From NCBI RefSeq assembly GCF_004363215.1, contig NZ_SNYS01000008.1:62001-126000 (forward strand): 64,000 nucleotides of DNA, written 5' to 3'. This document shows, piece by piece, positions 8,252-18,190 of the stretch. The stretch comes from Methanimicrococcus blatticola. GTDB lineage: Archaea; Halobacteriota; Methanosarcinia; Methanosarcinales; Methanosarcinaceae. Position 1 is the first letter of the stretch. Every line of letters starts with the position of its first letter. The notes beneath the pieces were generated by a model. That model made no database searches. It had not been told where the DNA came from and was given only the letters and a program-made list of their open reading frames with translations. The position numbers and the translations under genes are program-made.

Positions 8252-10009
8252 ATGGCCGTTAAAATTACAGAAACCGCTCTTCGTGACGCACACCAGTCTT
8301 TAATCGCGACACGCATGAGAACCCGCGATATTTTAGATATCGTGGAACAGTTAGATGATGTCGGATACTGGTCGCTTGAGATGTGGGGCGGCGCAACGTT
8401 TGACACAAGCATCCGCTATCTCAATGAAGATCCGTGGCAGAGACTTCGCGACATCAAATCGCGCATGAAGAAAACGCCTGCGCAGATGCTCCTTCGCGGA
8501 CAGAACTTAGTCGGCTATCGCCATTATTCCGACGACGTCGTTGAAAAATTCGTGACAAAAGCGCACGAAAACGGCATTGATATTTTCAGAATTTTTGACG
8601 CGCTCAACGATTTCAGAAACATTGAAACATCTGTCAGAACCGCTAAAAAGGTTGGCGCGCACGTTCAGGGAACGGTCAGCTACACCATCAGCCCCGTTCA
8701 CACGCCCGAGACATTTATTAAAATGGCAAAACAGCTCGAAGAAATGGATTGCGATTCGATTTGTATCAAAGACATGGCAGGTCTTTTGTCACCGGCAGCA
8801 GCGTCCGAGATTGTTTCCGGCATGAAGAAAGAAGTGTCGATTCCGATTTGCGTTCACTCCCATTGTACTTCCGGCATGGCGCCTGTGATGTATTACGCGG
8901 CAGTTGAAGCCGGCGCGGACATCATTGACACCGCTATTTCCCCGTTCGGCTGGGGCAGTTCACAGCCGCCGACAGAAGCGATGGTTGCGTCCCTCATGGG
9001 AACAAAATACGACACCGGCATTTCACTTGAGAAATTCAATGAAATTACGCCGTTTTTCAGAAACTTAAAGGACAAATACAACTCCATCTGCGACCCGATT
9101 TCAGAAACGATTGACGCCAATGTCATTCTTTACCAGATTCCGGGCGGCATGCTTTCCAATTTGGTTTCTCAGCTCAAAGAGCAGAATGCGCTTGACAAAT
9201 ACATGGATGTTCTGGCCGAAATGCCGCGCGTCCGTGAAGAACTCGGCTATCCGCCGCTTGTCACGCCGACCAGCCAGATTGTCGGAACCCAAGCCGTTTT
9301 AAATGTCATCATGGGCGAGCGCTACAAAGTGATTCCGAAAGAAGTCAAGGACTATGCGCGCGGTTATTACGGCAAAACGCCGGTTCCGATGTCTCCTGAA
9401 ATGATTTCACTCATCATCGGCGACGAACAGCCGATTACTGTCAGACCGGGCGACCAGATTCCGCCGGAATATGAAAAGATGAAGAAAGAAGCCGAAGAAA
9501 TGGGCATCGCCAAGTCTGAAGAAGATGTTTTGACTTACATTTTATATCCTGCAATCGCGCCGAAATTCCTCAAAGGCGAAGCCGAAGAAGAAGAACTCGT
9601 TTGCGGATGCAGTATCCCGAGCTCAGGCAGTGTCAACACAGCAGGCATTCCGACAGAATACCGCGTGGAAGTGGACGGCAGCGTGTTTGATGTCAAAGTC
9701 GAGCCGACCGGATACAGCATTGTTGCAGCCGACGGCGGAAATGCCGGAAGCAAAGCAGCACCTGCGGCGGATGAAAAGAAATCCAAAGCGGATTTGCCGG
9801 GAGCGGTTGTCAGTTCCATGCAGGGAATGATTCTTTCGATCAAAACCAAAGTCGGTGAACAGGTAAATGAAGGCGATACCATTTGCGTCATTGAAGCGAT
9901 GAAAATGGAAAACGCTGTCAGTGCGCCCAAGTCCGGCGTTGTGAAAGAAATCATTGTTGCCGAAGGTGACACGGTTACCGGCGGCGACGCGCTGATGATT
10001 ATCGAATAA
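8252..10009 (+). CDS. pycB: Pyruvate carboxylase subunit B (carboxyltransferase plus biotin carrier)
   Basis: 585 residues. It carries out the second half-reaction, moving CO2 from carboxybiotin to pyruvate to form oxaloacetate for the partial TCA pathway. Order of domains: HMGL-like TIM barrel with [10 protein letters not shown] (residues 7-16) and the metal site CVHSHCTSG; a conserved carboxylase domain (about 290-470); a linker rich in Ala, Lys and Asp; and a C-terminal biotinyl domain with EAMKMEN, biotin attached to K551. The frame is open from 8201, but ATG at 8252 is chosen because GGGAGGG lies just upstream and the protein then starts at the family motif. pycA follows after 14 bp. OadA of a decarboxylase pump is the alternative, made unlikely by the pycA partner. 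Confidence 0.95.
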   Translation: MAVKITETALRDAHQSLIATRMRTRDILDIVEQLDDVGYWSLEMWGGATFDTSIRYLNEDPWQRLRDIKSRMKKTPAQMLLRGQNLVGYRHYSDDVVEKFVTKAHENGIDIFRIFDALNDFRNIETSVRTAKKVGAHVQGTVSYTISPVHTPETFIKMAKQLEEMDCDSICIKDMAGLLSPAAASEIVSGMKKEVSIPICVHSHCTSGMAPVMYYAAVEAGADIIDTAISPFGWGSSQPPTEAMVASLMGTKYDTGISLEKFNEITPFFRNLKDKYNSICDPISETIDANVILYQIPGGMLSNLVSQLKEQNALDKYMDVLAEMPRVREELGYPPLVTPTSQIVGTQAVLNVIMGERYKVIPKEVKDYARGYYGKTPVPMSPEMISLIIGDEQPITVRPGDQIPPEYEKMKKEAEEMGIAKSEEDVLTYILYPAIAPKFLKGEAEEEELVCGCSIPSSGSVNTAGIPTEYRVEVDGSVFDVKVEPTGYSIVAADGGNAGSKAAPAADEKKSKADLPGAVVSSMQGMILSIKTKVGEQVNEGDTICVIEAMKMENAVSAPKSGVVKEIIVAEGDTVTGGDALMIIE

Positions 10010-10023
10010 GCGGAGGAACAGGA

Positions 10024-11529
10024 ATGTTTCAAAAAATCCTTGTCGCAAACCGCGGTGAAATTGCGATTCGTGTCATGCGCGCCTGCCGTGAAATGGATAT
10101 CAAGACAGTGGCTGTTTATTCCGATGCGGATAACAAAGCACTTTTCGCGATGTACGCGGATGAAGCGGCTTACGTCGGCAAAGCGCCGGCCAGCCAAAGT
10201 TATCTGAACATGGAAAAAATTCTCGAAGTCGCGAAACAAACCGGCTGCGATGCGGTTCACCCCGGCTACGGTTTCTTATCCGAAAACGCGAAATTCGCAA
10301 GACGCTGCGAAGAAGAAGGCATTACCTTTATCGGTCCGTCCGCTGAGGTTATTGAAAAGCTCGGCAGCAAAATCGAGTCGCGCAAAATCGCAAAGGCGGC
10401 AAACATTCCGACCGTTCCGGGAACGGAAGATGCTGTCGAAGATGCCGATGAAGCCATTGCGGTTGCCAAAGAAATCGGCTATCCTGTTTTAATTAAAGCA
10501 TCTGCCGGCGGCGGCGGTATCGGGATGCGCGTTGTTAACAGCGAAGAAGAATTCAAAGACGCACTTGAATCCACCATGAGAATGGCCGGATCCGCTTTCG
10601 GGGACCCTTCCGTTTTTATTGAAAAATACATTTTAGAGCCGCGTCACATTGAAATTCAAATTATGGCCGATAAGTTCGGCAACGTGATTTATTTGGGCGA
10701 CCGTGAATGTTCCATTCAGCGCCGTCACCAAAAATTAATTGAAGAAGCACCGTCGCCGATTATGACGGACGAACTTCGCAAAGAGATGGGGGAAGCCGCC
10801 ATCCGCGCTGCAAAAGCAGTCGGCTATTCCAATGCCGGAACGGTGGAATTCATTTATTCCAACGGCAAATACTATTTCCTCGAAGTGAACACGCGTCTTC
10901 AAGTTGAGCACGGCATCACGGAATTGATTACGGGCGTTGACTTGGTCAAAGCGCAGATTCGCGTTGCGGCAGGCAAAGAACTCGGCATAAAGCAGGAAGA
11001 TGTTTCCATTCGCGGCCACGCGATTGAATGCCGTATCAATGCGGAAGATCCGCTCAACGATTTCGCGCCGTCTCCCGGTAAAATCAGAAGATACAGATCT
11101 TCCGGCGGCCCGGGCATTCGTGTCGACAGCGGTGTTCATACAGGCTATACGATTTCGCCTTATTATGATTCTATGATTTCCAAGCTGTGCGCTTACGGTG
11201 CCGACCGCGATGAAGCGATTGCCCGTATGAAGCGCGCGCTTTACGAATATGTGGTCATCGGCGTGACAACGAACATCCCGTTCCACAAAGCGGTCATGGA
11301 AAACGAAGAATTCCGCAAAGGAAATCTTTCAACCCGATTCATTGACGACAACAACATTGTTGATGCGATTAATGATGTTTTGAAGAGAGATTCCGCAAAA
11401 GGTGCAACGCTTGCTTCGGCTTTAGACAATGAAGAAGTTGTCGTTGCCGCAATTACGGCAGCGGTCGGCAGCTATATTGCCAACATTGCGGAAATCGAGA
11501 ACAAGAAGACGGGATCGAAAAAGAAATAA
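10024..11529 (+). CDS. pycA: Pyruvate carboxylase subunit A (biotin carboxylase)
   Basis: 501 residues, ATP-grasp biotin carboxylase. It uses ATP and bicarbonate to carboxylate the biotin carried by PycB. N-terminal domain starts [20 protein letters not shown]; the glycine-rich ATP loop is [14 protein letters not shown]; the catalytic region has [21 protein letters not shown] and [16 protein letters not shown]; the C-terminal domain has [21 protein letters not shown] precedes the ATG. It is translated from the pycB mRNA and is followed by the birA promoter region. A separate A subunit without its own biotin domain is the normal archaeal form. Confidence 0.96.
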   Translation: MFQKILVANRGEIAIRVMRACREMDIKTVAVYSDADNKALFAMYADEAAYVGKAPASQSYLNMEKILEVAKQTGCDAVHPGYGFLSENAKFARRCEEEGITFIGPSAEVIEKLGSKIESRKIAKAANIPTVPGTEDAVEDADEAIAVAKEIGYPVLIKASAGGGGIGMRVVNSEEEFKDALESTMRMAGSAFGDPSVFIEKYILEPRHIEIQIMADKFGNVIYLGDRECSIQRRHQKLIEEAPSPIMTDELRKEMGEAAIRAAKAVGYSNAGTVEFIYSNGKYYFLEVNTRLQVEHGITELITGVDLVKAQIRVAAGKELGIKQEDVSIRGHAIECRINAEDPLNDFAPSPGKIRRYRSSGGPGIRVDSGVHTGYTISPYYDSMISKLCAYGADRDEAIARMKRALYEYVVIGVTTNIPFHKAVMENEEFRKGNLSTRFIDDNNIVDAINDVLKRDSAKGATLASALDNEEVVVAAITAAVGSYIANIAEIENKKTGSKKK

Positions 11530-11534
11530 CCGGA

Positions 11535-11566
11535 TGTAAACATGCATCTGATTTATTTGGTTAACA
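11535..11566 (+). promoter_or_regulatory. Candidate BirA operator upstream of birA
   Basis: TGTAAACA at 11535-11542 and GGTTAACA at 11559-11566 form an imperfect inverted repeat with a 16-bp spacer, matching the TGTWAAC...GTTWACA pattern of BirA boxes. A TATA box TTTATATAAA follows at 11575-11584, inside a second near-perfect palindrome (11570-11589). Binding here would block the transcription factor B contact zone. The site suggests that BirA controls its own gene. Confidence 0.65.
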
Positions 11567-11635
11567 AATCCAAATTTATATAAACTTGGAAATAGAGAAT
11601 AAGATGCTAAGGCAAGGAGCCGGGGGAAACTCGGG

Positions 11636-12610
11636 ATGAAAAGCAAAAGATCAGAAATTATCAATGCATTTAAAGCCGCAAACGGCAAAGCCATTTCAGG
11701 GGAAGAGCTGGGCAAAGAGCTCGGCATTTCAAGAACGATGGTGTGCAAATATATTAAAGGCTTAAAGGACGACGGCTATGAAATTTCATCAGCCCCGAAA
11801 AAGGGTTATGTTTTAAAATCCGTCCCCAAGCTGCTTTATCCCGAAGAAATTTTGTCGGGCTTAAAGACAACGCTTTTCGGCAAAAACATTCACTATTATG
11901 ATGAAGCCGGCTCGTCCAATGATATCGCGAAAAAACTTGCGCCGACGGCGGAAGAAGGAACGATTGTCGTGGTCGAACAGCAAACCGGTGGCCGCGGCCG
12001 TCTCGGCAGGCAATGGGCATCTCCGAAAGGCGGCATTTGGTTTTCAACCATTTTGAAGCCGCGCATCGCGCTCAGTGCCGCGTCACGCCTCACGCTGACA
12101 TTCGGTCTCAGTGTCACCAAGGCACTTCGCGAATTCGGTTTTGACGCAAAAATCAAGTGGCCGAATGACGTTTTGGTCAACGGCAAGAAAGTCTGCGGCA
12201 TTTTAACGGAAGTCGACGCTGAAATTGACACCGTTGAATTCGTGGTTATCGGCATCGGCATCAACGCCAACATGAGCTTGAAAGACATTCCGGAAGAGCT
12301 TCGCGAAAATTCAACCACGCTTCGCGACGAAGGCGGAAAAAGTATTGACCGCGTTGAGTTCCTTCAAAAACTTCTCTTTGAAATGGAACAGGAATACATT
12401 CGCTTCAGCACCCGTCCGTTCAGCGAAATCATGGAAGAAATCATTACGCTTTCCGATACGATCGGCCGTGAAGTCACGGTAAATATGCCCAACAGAATCG
12501 CAGAAGGAACCGTTGTCGGCATTTCAAAGACAGGCGCGCTTCTCTTGAAGAGAACAGACGGTGAAATTGAAGAAATTATTGCCGGCCGCTGTATATATAC
12601 AAAGAAATAA
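11636..12610 (+). CDS. birA: Biotin-[carboxylase] ligase with repressor domain
   Basis: 324-residue bifunctional BirA. Residues 1-60 form a winged helix-turn-helix (ISGEELGKELGISRTMVCKYIKGL region). The ligase domain holds GGRGRLGRQW (118-127), the biotinyl-AMP loop, and KWPNDVLVNGKKVCGIL. The C-terminal SH3-like domain covers the last 50 residues. It attaches biotin to K551 of PycB. The DNA-binding domain and the two candidate operators fit biotin-dependent repression of pycBA and birA. The start is ATG 11636 after GGGGGAAACTCGGG. Its own TATA box means it need not depend on pycBA read-through. Confidence 0.94.
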   Translation: MKSKRSEIINAFKAANGKAISGEELGKELGISRTMVCKYIKGLKDDGYEISSAPKKGYVLKSVPKLLYPEEILSGLKTTLFGKNIHYYDEAGSSNDIAKKLAPTAEEGTIVVVEQQTGGRGRLGRQWASPKGGIWFSTILKPRIALSAASRLTLTFGLSVTKALREFGFDAKIKWPNDVLVNGKKVCGILTEVDAEIDTVEFVVIGIGINANMSLKDIPEELRENSTTLRDEGGKSIDRVEFLQKLLFEMEQEYIRFSTRPFSEIMEEIITLSDTIGREVTVNMPNRIAEGTVVGISKTGALLLKRTDGEIEEIIAGRCIYTKK

Positions 12611-12621
12611 TATGTTTTATT

Positions 12622-13302
12622 GTGAAAAACGGGGATGAAACAATTCGACTCAAGCCGATTGTATTTCGAGAAACACAAACCGTCCGAAGACGGGTTTTTA
12701 TTTTATTTTCCGTCTTTTTACTTTTGTGTGCTGCTGTTCCCGCAAATGCTGAAAAAGAACAGAATATTTTGATTTCGGATGATTATCAAATCATGCGTGA
12801 CGGAGATGTTCTGAAATTCGAGCAAGGGTATGAGATTACGCTGAAAGGGTTCGGATCCGACACCGTTTTGGTTGAATTCCGCAACAATTACAACAAAGAA
12901 CTTTCGATGGGAAGTGTTGCGTTAAAAGAAGGCGAAACAGTCCAATGTTATCGAATTTTAGACAACAATAATAAAACGGAAATTTTGATGATGACGTTGG
13001 ATAAGCTTTATTTGAATAATTCTCAAGTGATTGTCGGCTTTTCCCACATTTATCAGTTCGAAGACGGATATACGCGGTACACGGAAGAAACGGTTTGGAC
13101 ATTTGACACAGCCGTTTTGGATGACCCGTCAGTTCCTCAAAAGCCGGGCAATACGGATAAGGATAACAATATCGGACCGGATTATGTCAACGAACCGCTT
13201 TATATTATAGTAGCCATCGGTCTTGCCGCAGCCGCTTTAATAATTCTCAGCGTTTTTTTCAAGAGAAAAACAAAAAAGAAAAGCGTTAAACGAACCCGAT
13301 AA
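12622..13302 (+). CDS. Putative secreted, C-terminally membrane-anchored protein
   Basis: 226 residues. An N-terminal basic stretch precedes a hydrophobic core FILFSVFLLLCAAVPANA (about residues 26-43) that looks like a cleavable signal peptide. The body is an extracytoplasmic beta-rich region of about 140 residues with no family I recognise, then a Pro/Asn/Asp-rich spacer, a transmembrane helix (YIIVAIGLAAAALIILSVFF) and a basic tail ending KKKSVKRTR. A GTG at 12622 is the apparent start, 11 bp after birA; the ribosome site is weak. The tail is not a PGF-CTERM motif, so it is probably not an archaeosortase substrate. Confidence 0.7.
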   Translation: MKNGDETIRLKPIVFRETQTVRRRVFILFSVFLLLCAAVPANAEKEQNILISDDYQIMRDGDVLKFEQGYEITLKGFGSDTVLVEFRNNYNKELSMGSVALKEGETVQCYRILDNNNKTEILMMTLDKLYLNNSQVIVGFSHIYQFEDGYTRYTEETVWTFDTAVLDDPSVPQKPGNTDKDNNIGPDYVNEPLYIIVAIGLAAAALIILSVFFKRKTKKKSVKRTR

Positions 13303-13333
13303 ATTAAAATGAGAAATTAATCAAAACGAAAAA

Positions 13334-13390
13334 CTAACAAAAAATAAACAAAACAAAAAATAAACAAAACAAAAAATAAACAAAAATGAA
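13334..13390. repeat. 16-bp A-rich tandem repeat
   Basis: About three units of AAAAAATAAACAAAAC fill the gap between two converging genes. Read from the minus-strand gene or the plus-strand gene, this gives A- or T-rich ends; T-rich 3' ends terminate archaeal transcription. Confidence 0.6.
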
Positions 13391-13421
13391 AAAACAAATA
13401 AACAAAAAAAATGAAAAGCCG

Positions 13422-14057
13422 TTAAATCAGGCTTTCATAATATCCTTTTCTTTTTTCTTTGTCGTCGTCTTTTTTGACGGAAACAATCAATTTTTTCTTG
13501 GTTACGGGCTCTAACCGTTTCCATTCGACAACCGCATCTTCTTCTAAAATGAAATCTTCAGCGCGCTTGTCAATGAGTTTGCCGTTGACTTCATAGAGGT
13601 AGAATCCTTCTTCGCCGTCGGCCGCGACAATAAAATCTTTGCCGTCAATGTTTTTAACTTCGACCACGGAAACGGTTTTGAACGCCTCCATTAAAGTTGT
13701 TCCTTTGTCGACTTCCAATCGTTTAACAGGCGCGAACGGATCAAAAGCACCGGTAAAGTTCTTTTTCTTCAAAGAAAAAACATGGGTTTTGCCGTAAATT
13801 TTCCGCTCAATCAAGTCAGCGTCTTCCAAGACTTTAATGTGTTTGGAAGCCACGGGAACCGAAATTCCTAAATTGCGGGCGATGGCCGAAATATGCATAT
13901 CTTCCTCAGCCAAAATCTGAAGAATTTTTTGGCGCATTTGACTGGAAACAGCTGCAAACATTTGCGTGCTTTCCGTCTGTGATTCTTCTTTAGGCGCACG
14001 GCCGCTTTTTTTAGATTTTTGAGCAGTTCCTTTTGAAGAAACGGAGTTTGTTGCCAT
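13422..14057 (-). CDS. Winged-helix (ArsR-like) regulator with C-terminal DUF4430-like domain
   Basis: 211 residues. Residues 1-32 are a Lys/Ser-rich tail. About 33-100 form an ArsR-type winged helix (AVSSQMRQKILQILAEED, ISAIARNLGISVPVASKHI, LEDADLIERKIYGKTHVF). The C-terminal part (about 118-190) has TTLMEAFKT, a GFYLYEVNGKLID segment and EDAVVEWKRLEP, the layout of DUF4430/transcobalamin-like domains usually seen in secreted proteins. No metal-binding Cys pair is present, so it is not a classic metal sensor. The start is ATG 14057 with GAGGAA upstream. It is divergent from the DUF2207 gene and could regulate it. Confidence 0.82.
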   Translation of the reverse strand: MATNSVSSKGTAQKSKKSGRAPKEESQTESTQMFAAVSSQMRQKILQILAEEDMHISAIARNLGISVPVASKHIKVLEDADLIERKIYGKTHVFSLKKKNFTGAFDPFAPVKRLEVDKGTTLMEAFKTVSVVEVKNIDGKDFIVAADGEEGFYLYEVNGKLIDKRAEDFILEEDAVVEWKRLEPVTKKKLIVSVKKDDDKEKRKGYYESLI

Positions 14058-14146
14058 AAGTCGAATTCCTCGTTGAAAGAGATAAGTTTTATTAGAATAT
14101 GAATAAATTAAGTCTGTAATTTATGTATTTAATCTTATTAACTAAG

Positions 14147-14155
14147 ATATATAAA
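14147..14155 (+). promoter_or_regulatory. TATA box for the DUF2207-LemA genes
   Basis: ATATATAAA, about 40 bp before the start codon at 14194, would give a leader of roughly 15 nt. It shares the 136-bp divergent region with the winged-helix gene. Confidence 0.55.
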
Positions 14156-14193
14156 CTTAACATTTCAAATTTTAAAATGTTTCAGGAGATTTT

Positions 14194-16026
14194 ATGACTC
14201 AGAATACATGTTTTTTGAAAAGGACTGCGATTGCAGCCATATTTGCAGCATTGTTTTTATTGATGTTGAGTTCACCGGCGCTCGCTTATACAATGGAAAA
14301 CGCCGATGTAAACATAACAATCGATGAAAACGGAGTTGTCTATGTTCATGAAATAATCACATTCAGAACAGAGCAATGGGAAGAGTTTACAGAAGCATAT
14401 CGTTACGTTCAAACAAACTCCGACATTACCATTCAAAATGCAACCGGATATTTGGAAGGATATGAAACCGGACAATTCTATGTACAAAAAGTTCAGGGCG
14501 GATACGAACTTATTTGTAAATTACCGCAACCGATTCCGAGAGAAATCGTGATGGTTATTTCTTATGAATATTATGGCGGTATCAATGTTTATAACGATAT
14601 TACTGAGTTTAATTACAATATTTGGGGCGATAATTGGGGCGAGCCGATTCAAAATTTAAACGCGAATATTACGTTTTTGAATGTTCCGAATCAAACAATT
14701 GACGGGGAACATACCGTTCTTTATTGGTCTCACCCGTTTGCGTATACAACAGAATTCAGTGACCATGTCGTGAATTCGACTGCTGACGCAAAGACAATTT
14801 TATTTTCATTTAATGCAAAAGATATTCCGTCTTACACGCGCTGTGATGTCAGAATCGCAAGTCCGCGGTTAGAGTCTCCGGACAGTTCTTATGTAAACAT
14901 TATCAGCAAAGATGGCTTACAAGAGATAATGGATCAAGAGGCGCAATACGAAAGAAAAGCTTTGTATTCGTATTTGTTTTTGGGGCTTCAAATATTAATT
15001 ATCCTAATTTGTATTGCAGCACCGCTATACATTTACAACAAATACGGAAAGGAACACAAAGTCGACTATACGGCACTTTACGAAAGAGAAATTCCGACTG
15101 ACACGAAACCGGCAATCGTTAATGCGATTATTGCCGGTCATGGTAAACCGAATATGGATGGATTTGTTTCAACCATTATGAGTTTGGTTGACAAAGATTA
15201 TCTGTCAATCCGAGAGGTTGATAAAACAAATTGGAGAAATAAATCATCCAAGGAAGTGATTTTAAAATTCGAGTCTCCCGAAGATAACAATTTAGAAGAC
15301 TTTGAAAGAGATGTTTACAGATTCTTGAAAAGATATGAGACAAACGATGAAATTGAATGGACGGCGTTTCAAAAGAAATTGGGATCAAATGATTCATTCT
15401 ATAATTTCTTGAACAGCTGGGATTCGAAAATAGAATCAAGAGCTCAATTCTCAAAGTATTTCGATGAAACCGGAAACAAGAAAATTACCGGTATAGGATT
15501 GGCAGCAATTATCAGCTCGGTTCTGTTATTCTTCATTTCAGAAGCCGTTGCTCCATCCTCCGAGTTTCCCTCAACGTCCTATATATCCGGATTTGTTGCA
15601 ATTTGTTTCATTTTGGGCGTTTTCTTGATTGTTTATCCGATTATTTGGAAGAGATCTATGGGTCAATGGACACCGGAAGGACGTGTTTTCTATTTAAAAT
15701 GGAAGAATTTTGAAAAATATTTGACAGATTATTCGCTGATTGAAAAATATCCGCCGGCATCTGTGATTATTTGGGACCATTACATTGTGTATGCAATGGC
15801 TCTTGGTGTTGCCGAAGAAGCTCTTAAAAATATGAATTTGGCTGTTCCGACAGCACAAATGTCATCCAGCCGATTTGGAGTTATTTACTATTATCCGCTT
15901 TTCTATTCGGGAATGGGACGCGCTTACGCATCCTCTACGCCAAACAGCAATGGCGGTGGCGGCGGCAGCTTTGGCGGCGGCGGCATCGGCGGCGGGTTCG
16001 GTGGCGGCGGCGGTGGTCTCCGCTGA
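14194..16026 (+). CDS. DUF2207 membrane protein with glycine-rich tail
   Basis: 610 residues. Signal peptide at 1-30 (AAIFAALFLLMLSSPALA). A beta-rich extracytoplasmic DUF2207 domain follows (about 31-250), a transmembrane helix YLFLGLQILIILICIAAPLY (about 265-285), a cytoplasmic winged-helix-like region (about 290-430) and two more helices near 435-490. The tail is GGGGGSFGGGGIGGG... The Gly tail and the pairing with LemA just downstream are typical of DUF2207/YciQ proteins in bacteria and archaea. The function is unknown; an envelope role is likely. ATG 14194 has CAGGAGA upstream. Confidence 0.88.
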   Translation: MTQNTCFLKRTAIAAIFAALFLLMLSSPALAYTMENADVNITIDENGVVYVHEIITFRTEQWEEFTEAYRYVQTNSDITIQNATGYLEGYETGQFYVQKVQGGYELICKLPQPIPREIVMVISYEYYGGINVYNDITEFNYNIWGDNWGEPIQNLNANITFLNVPNQTIDGEHTVLYWSHPFAYTTEFSDHVVNSTADAKTILFSFNAKDIPSYTRCDVRIASPRLESPDSSYVNIISKDGLQEIMDQEAQYERKALYSYLFLGLQILIILICIAAPLYIYNKYGKEHKVDYTALYEREIPTDTKPAIVNAIIAGHGKPNMDGFVSTIMSLVDKDYLSIREVDKTNWRNKSSKEVILKFESPEDNNLEDFERDVYRFLKRYETNDEIEWTAFQKKLGSNDSFYNFLNSWDSKIESRAQFSKYFDETGNKKITGIGLAAIISSVLLFFISEAVAPSSEFPSTSYISGFVAICFILGVFLIVYPIIWKRSMGQWTPEGRVFYLKWKNFEKYLTDYSLIEKYPPASVIIWDHYIVYAMALGVAEEALKNMNLAVPTAQMSSSRFGVIYYYPLFYSGMGRAYASSTPNSNGGGGGSFGGGGIGGGFGGGGGGLR

Positions 16027-16133
16027 CCTCCTCCCCTATTTCATGAAAAGACGATGAATATAAGAATCAGAACCGCTAAAATAAACAAAAGGTGGTTTGT
16101 AACCAAACGAAAACAAATAAAGGAGAAATAAAA

Positions 16134-16700
16134 ATGGCAACCGGTACAATTATTGCAATTGTTTTAATCGTTTTGCTTTTGATTATTCTCGTTGCGATTG
16201 CAGCGATGTATAACGGATTAGTGAAAAGCAGAAATTTTGTTGAAAACGCTTGGAGTCAGATTGATGTTCAGCTGAAAAGAAGATATGATTTGATTCCGAA
16301 TTTGGTTGAGACGGTCAAAGGTTACGCAAGCCACGAAAAAGAAACGCTTGAAAAGGTAATCGCTGCCCGCTCGGCAATGAACAGCGCGAATACGCCTCAC
16401 GAAAAAGCAGAAGCGTCCAACATACTTTCATCTACTTTGAAAAGCTTGTTCGCCGTTGCCGAAGCTTATCCGGATTTGAAGGCCAATACCAACTTCCAGG
16501 ATCTTCAAAAACAATTGAGAGACACGGAAGATAAAATCGCTTACGCGCGTCAGTTCTACAACGACACCGTGACGAAATACAACAATTCGATTCAAACAAT
16601 TCCGAGAAACATTATTGCAAAACTCTTCGGCTTTGAAAAGAAAGAGTTGTTCGATGCCGGACCTGAAGAAGTTCGGGAAGCACCGAAAGTTCAGTTTTAA
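16134..16700 (+). CDS. lemA: LemA family protein
   Basis: 188 residues. One N-terminal membrane helix ([21 protein letters not shown]) is followed by the LemA helical bundle: [50 protein letters not shown], and the C-terminal [25 protein letters not shown]. The frame opens at 16092, but ATG 16134 is chosen because AAAGGAGA lies 8 nt upstream and the membrane helix then starts at residue 4. It follows DUF2207 by 107 bp. LemA proteins sit at the membrane facing out; their biochemical role is not settled. Confidence 0.93.
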   Translation: MATGTIIAIVLIVLLLIILVAIAAMYNGLVKSRNFVENAWSQIDVQLKRRYDLIPNLVETVKGYASHEKETLEKVIAARSAMNSANTPHEKAEASNILSSTLKSLFAVAEAYPDLKANTNFQDLQKQLRDTEDKIAYARQFYNDTVTKYNNSIQTIPRNIIAKLFGFEKKELFDAGPEEVREAPKVQF

Positions 16701-17113
16701 ACAAAAATCGTTCGCTTCGCTCACGATTTTTCAAGGCGGGGGGAGGGAGGTGTTTGCAGAAAATGCCTCGCTTCGCTCGTCATTTTTTTGGCTTCGCCGT
16801 CGATTTCATCCGGTGTTTATTTAAAATCGCTGCGCGATTTTTATGCGGCTTGCGCCGCTTCGAAACAGTGCACAGAACAATACTCTGTTAAGCGGCGGTC
16901 GCCGTTGTGCGCGAACCGTTCGACTTTTCGAAAAATAAATCAAAATTCGTATTCGGTTTTTGTAAAAAAATGAGATTCTCAACTCTTTTTGTATTTGAAA
17001 AACCTGCTCCTTATTTTTAAACAATCGGTTGATTTAAATTGTTTGTTTCGTTAGTTCTTTCATTAAATTTCAACTTATTTTACTCAATTTTATTCAATTT
17101 CAGAGGATTTTAA
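16701..17113. other. Intergenic region with three strong hairpins
   Basis: 413 bp without a supported gene. It holds the hairpin at 16703-16731, a second loop TCGCTTCGCTC at 16768-16778 flanked by AAAATG/CATTTT, a perfect stem AAAATCGC-TGC-GCGATTTT at 16823-16841, and GCGGC-TTGC-GCCGC at 16845-16858. The rest is AT-rich and leads into the deoxyhypusine synthase promoter. Short open frames here have no ribosome site and lie over the hairpins. Confidence 0.55.
16703..16731 (+). repeat. Hairpin with conserved TCGCTTCGCTC loop
   Basis: AAAAATCGT (16703-16711) pairs with ACGATTTTT (16723-16731) around TCGCTTCGCTC, the complement of GAGCGAAGCGA. It lies 3 bp after the lemA stop codon, so it may act as its transcript end. 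Confidence 0.75.
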
Positions 17114-18139
17114 ATGCATATTACGGAAGGACAAAGCAAATTGGTTAAACCGATTGTGCCGGCTGAAATTTCAGCGGAAATGGATTTGGACGCGTTCGTG
17201 GCTGCGCTCTCCAGCTGCGGATTCGGTGCCAGAAGAATCGGAAAGGCGGCAGACATTTACACGGAAATGCTTTCGGATGAAAAAGCAGTCAAGTTTTTCG
17301 GCCTCGCGGGCGCCATGGTTCCTGCAGGCATGCGTAAAATCATTGCGGATTTGATTCGTGACGGTCATATCAATGTGCTTGTGACAACCGGCGCGAATAT
17401 GGTTCATGATGCGCTTGAAGGGCTTTATATGCCGCATTATGTCGGCGACGATATGGCCAACGATGTCGAGCTCAGAAAAGAAGGTATTGACCGCATCTAC
17501 GATGTTTATTTGCCTGATAATCATTTTGAAGATTTTGAAGAATTTATGCAGGAAATCATTGCGGAACTGCCGACGGAAAAACCGGTTTCTATTGTCGAAT
17601 TTATGCGTCACATGGGAAAGAACATTGACAATCCGGATTCCATTTTGCGCGCGGCGTATGATATGAATGTGCCGGTTTACTGCCCGGCGTTTCCGGACTC
17701 CGTCATCGGTCTTCAGTCTTGGCTTTACAAAGAAACGAATCCGCTTGTCATTGACGCGCTCGGCGACATGCATGATTTAATGGACATCTGCTGGGAGGCT
17801 GAGCGGGCCGGCGCGGTTTTTGTCGGCGGCGGCGTTCCGAAAAATTTCATTTTCCAAACCATGCTTGTGACACCGCGTGAATTTGATTACGCGATTCAGC
17901 TGACGATGGACACACCGCAGACCGGCGGTTTGTCCGGCGCGACGCTTGATGAAGCGGTTTCGTGGGGCAAAACCAATGCCGAATCCAAGATGGTGACTGT
18001 TTATTCCGACGCGACAATTACGCTTCCGCTGATGGTCGGCGCGGCCAGATCCCGATTGAAAAAGAGGGAAAAAGCGGGCGGCAAACCGGAAAAAAGATGT
18101 GAAGCCGATAAAGACGGGTTGACATATCCGACGGACTGA
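17114..18139 (+). CDS. dys: Deoxyhypusine synthase
   Basis: 341 residues. It transfers the butylamine group of spermidine to a lysine of initiation factor aIF5A. The catalytic lysine motif is LDEAVSWGKTN with K286. The NAD-binding features VTTGANMVHD and EAERAGAVFVGGGVPKNF are present. The C-terminal 30 residues are Lys/Glu-rich and unstructured. AGAGGATTTTAA precedes the ATG. pyrF follows after 51 bp on the same strand. Confidence 0.94.
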   Translation: MHITEGQSKLVKPIVPAEISAEMDLDAFVAALSSCGFGARRIGKAADIYTEMLSDEKAVKFFGLAGAMVPAGMRKIIADLIRDGHINVLVTTGANMVHDALEGLYMPHYVGDDMANDVELRKEGIDRIYDVYLPDNHFEDFEEFMQEIIAELPTEKPVSIVEFMRHMGKNIDNPDSILRAAYDMNVPVYCPAFPDSVIGLQSWLYKETNPLVIDALGDMHDLMDICWEAERAGAVFVGGGVPKNFIFQTMLVTPREFDYAIQLTMDTPQTGGLSGATLDEAVSWGKTNAESKMVTVYSDATITLPLMVGAARSRLKKREKAGGKPEKRCEADKDGLTYPTD

Positions 18140-18190
18140 GGAGAAACGATTGAAGAAGGTCGATTAAGGGAGACTGATTGAGGGAATACA

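Noticed and set aside
10735-11286. 183-codon frame antisense to pycA
   Set aside because: Complement of conserved biotin carboxylase sequence.
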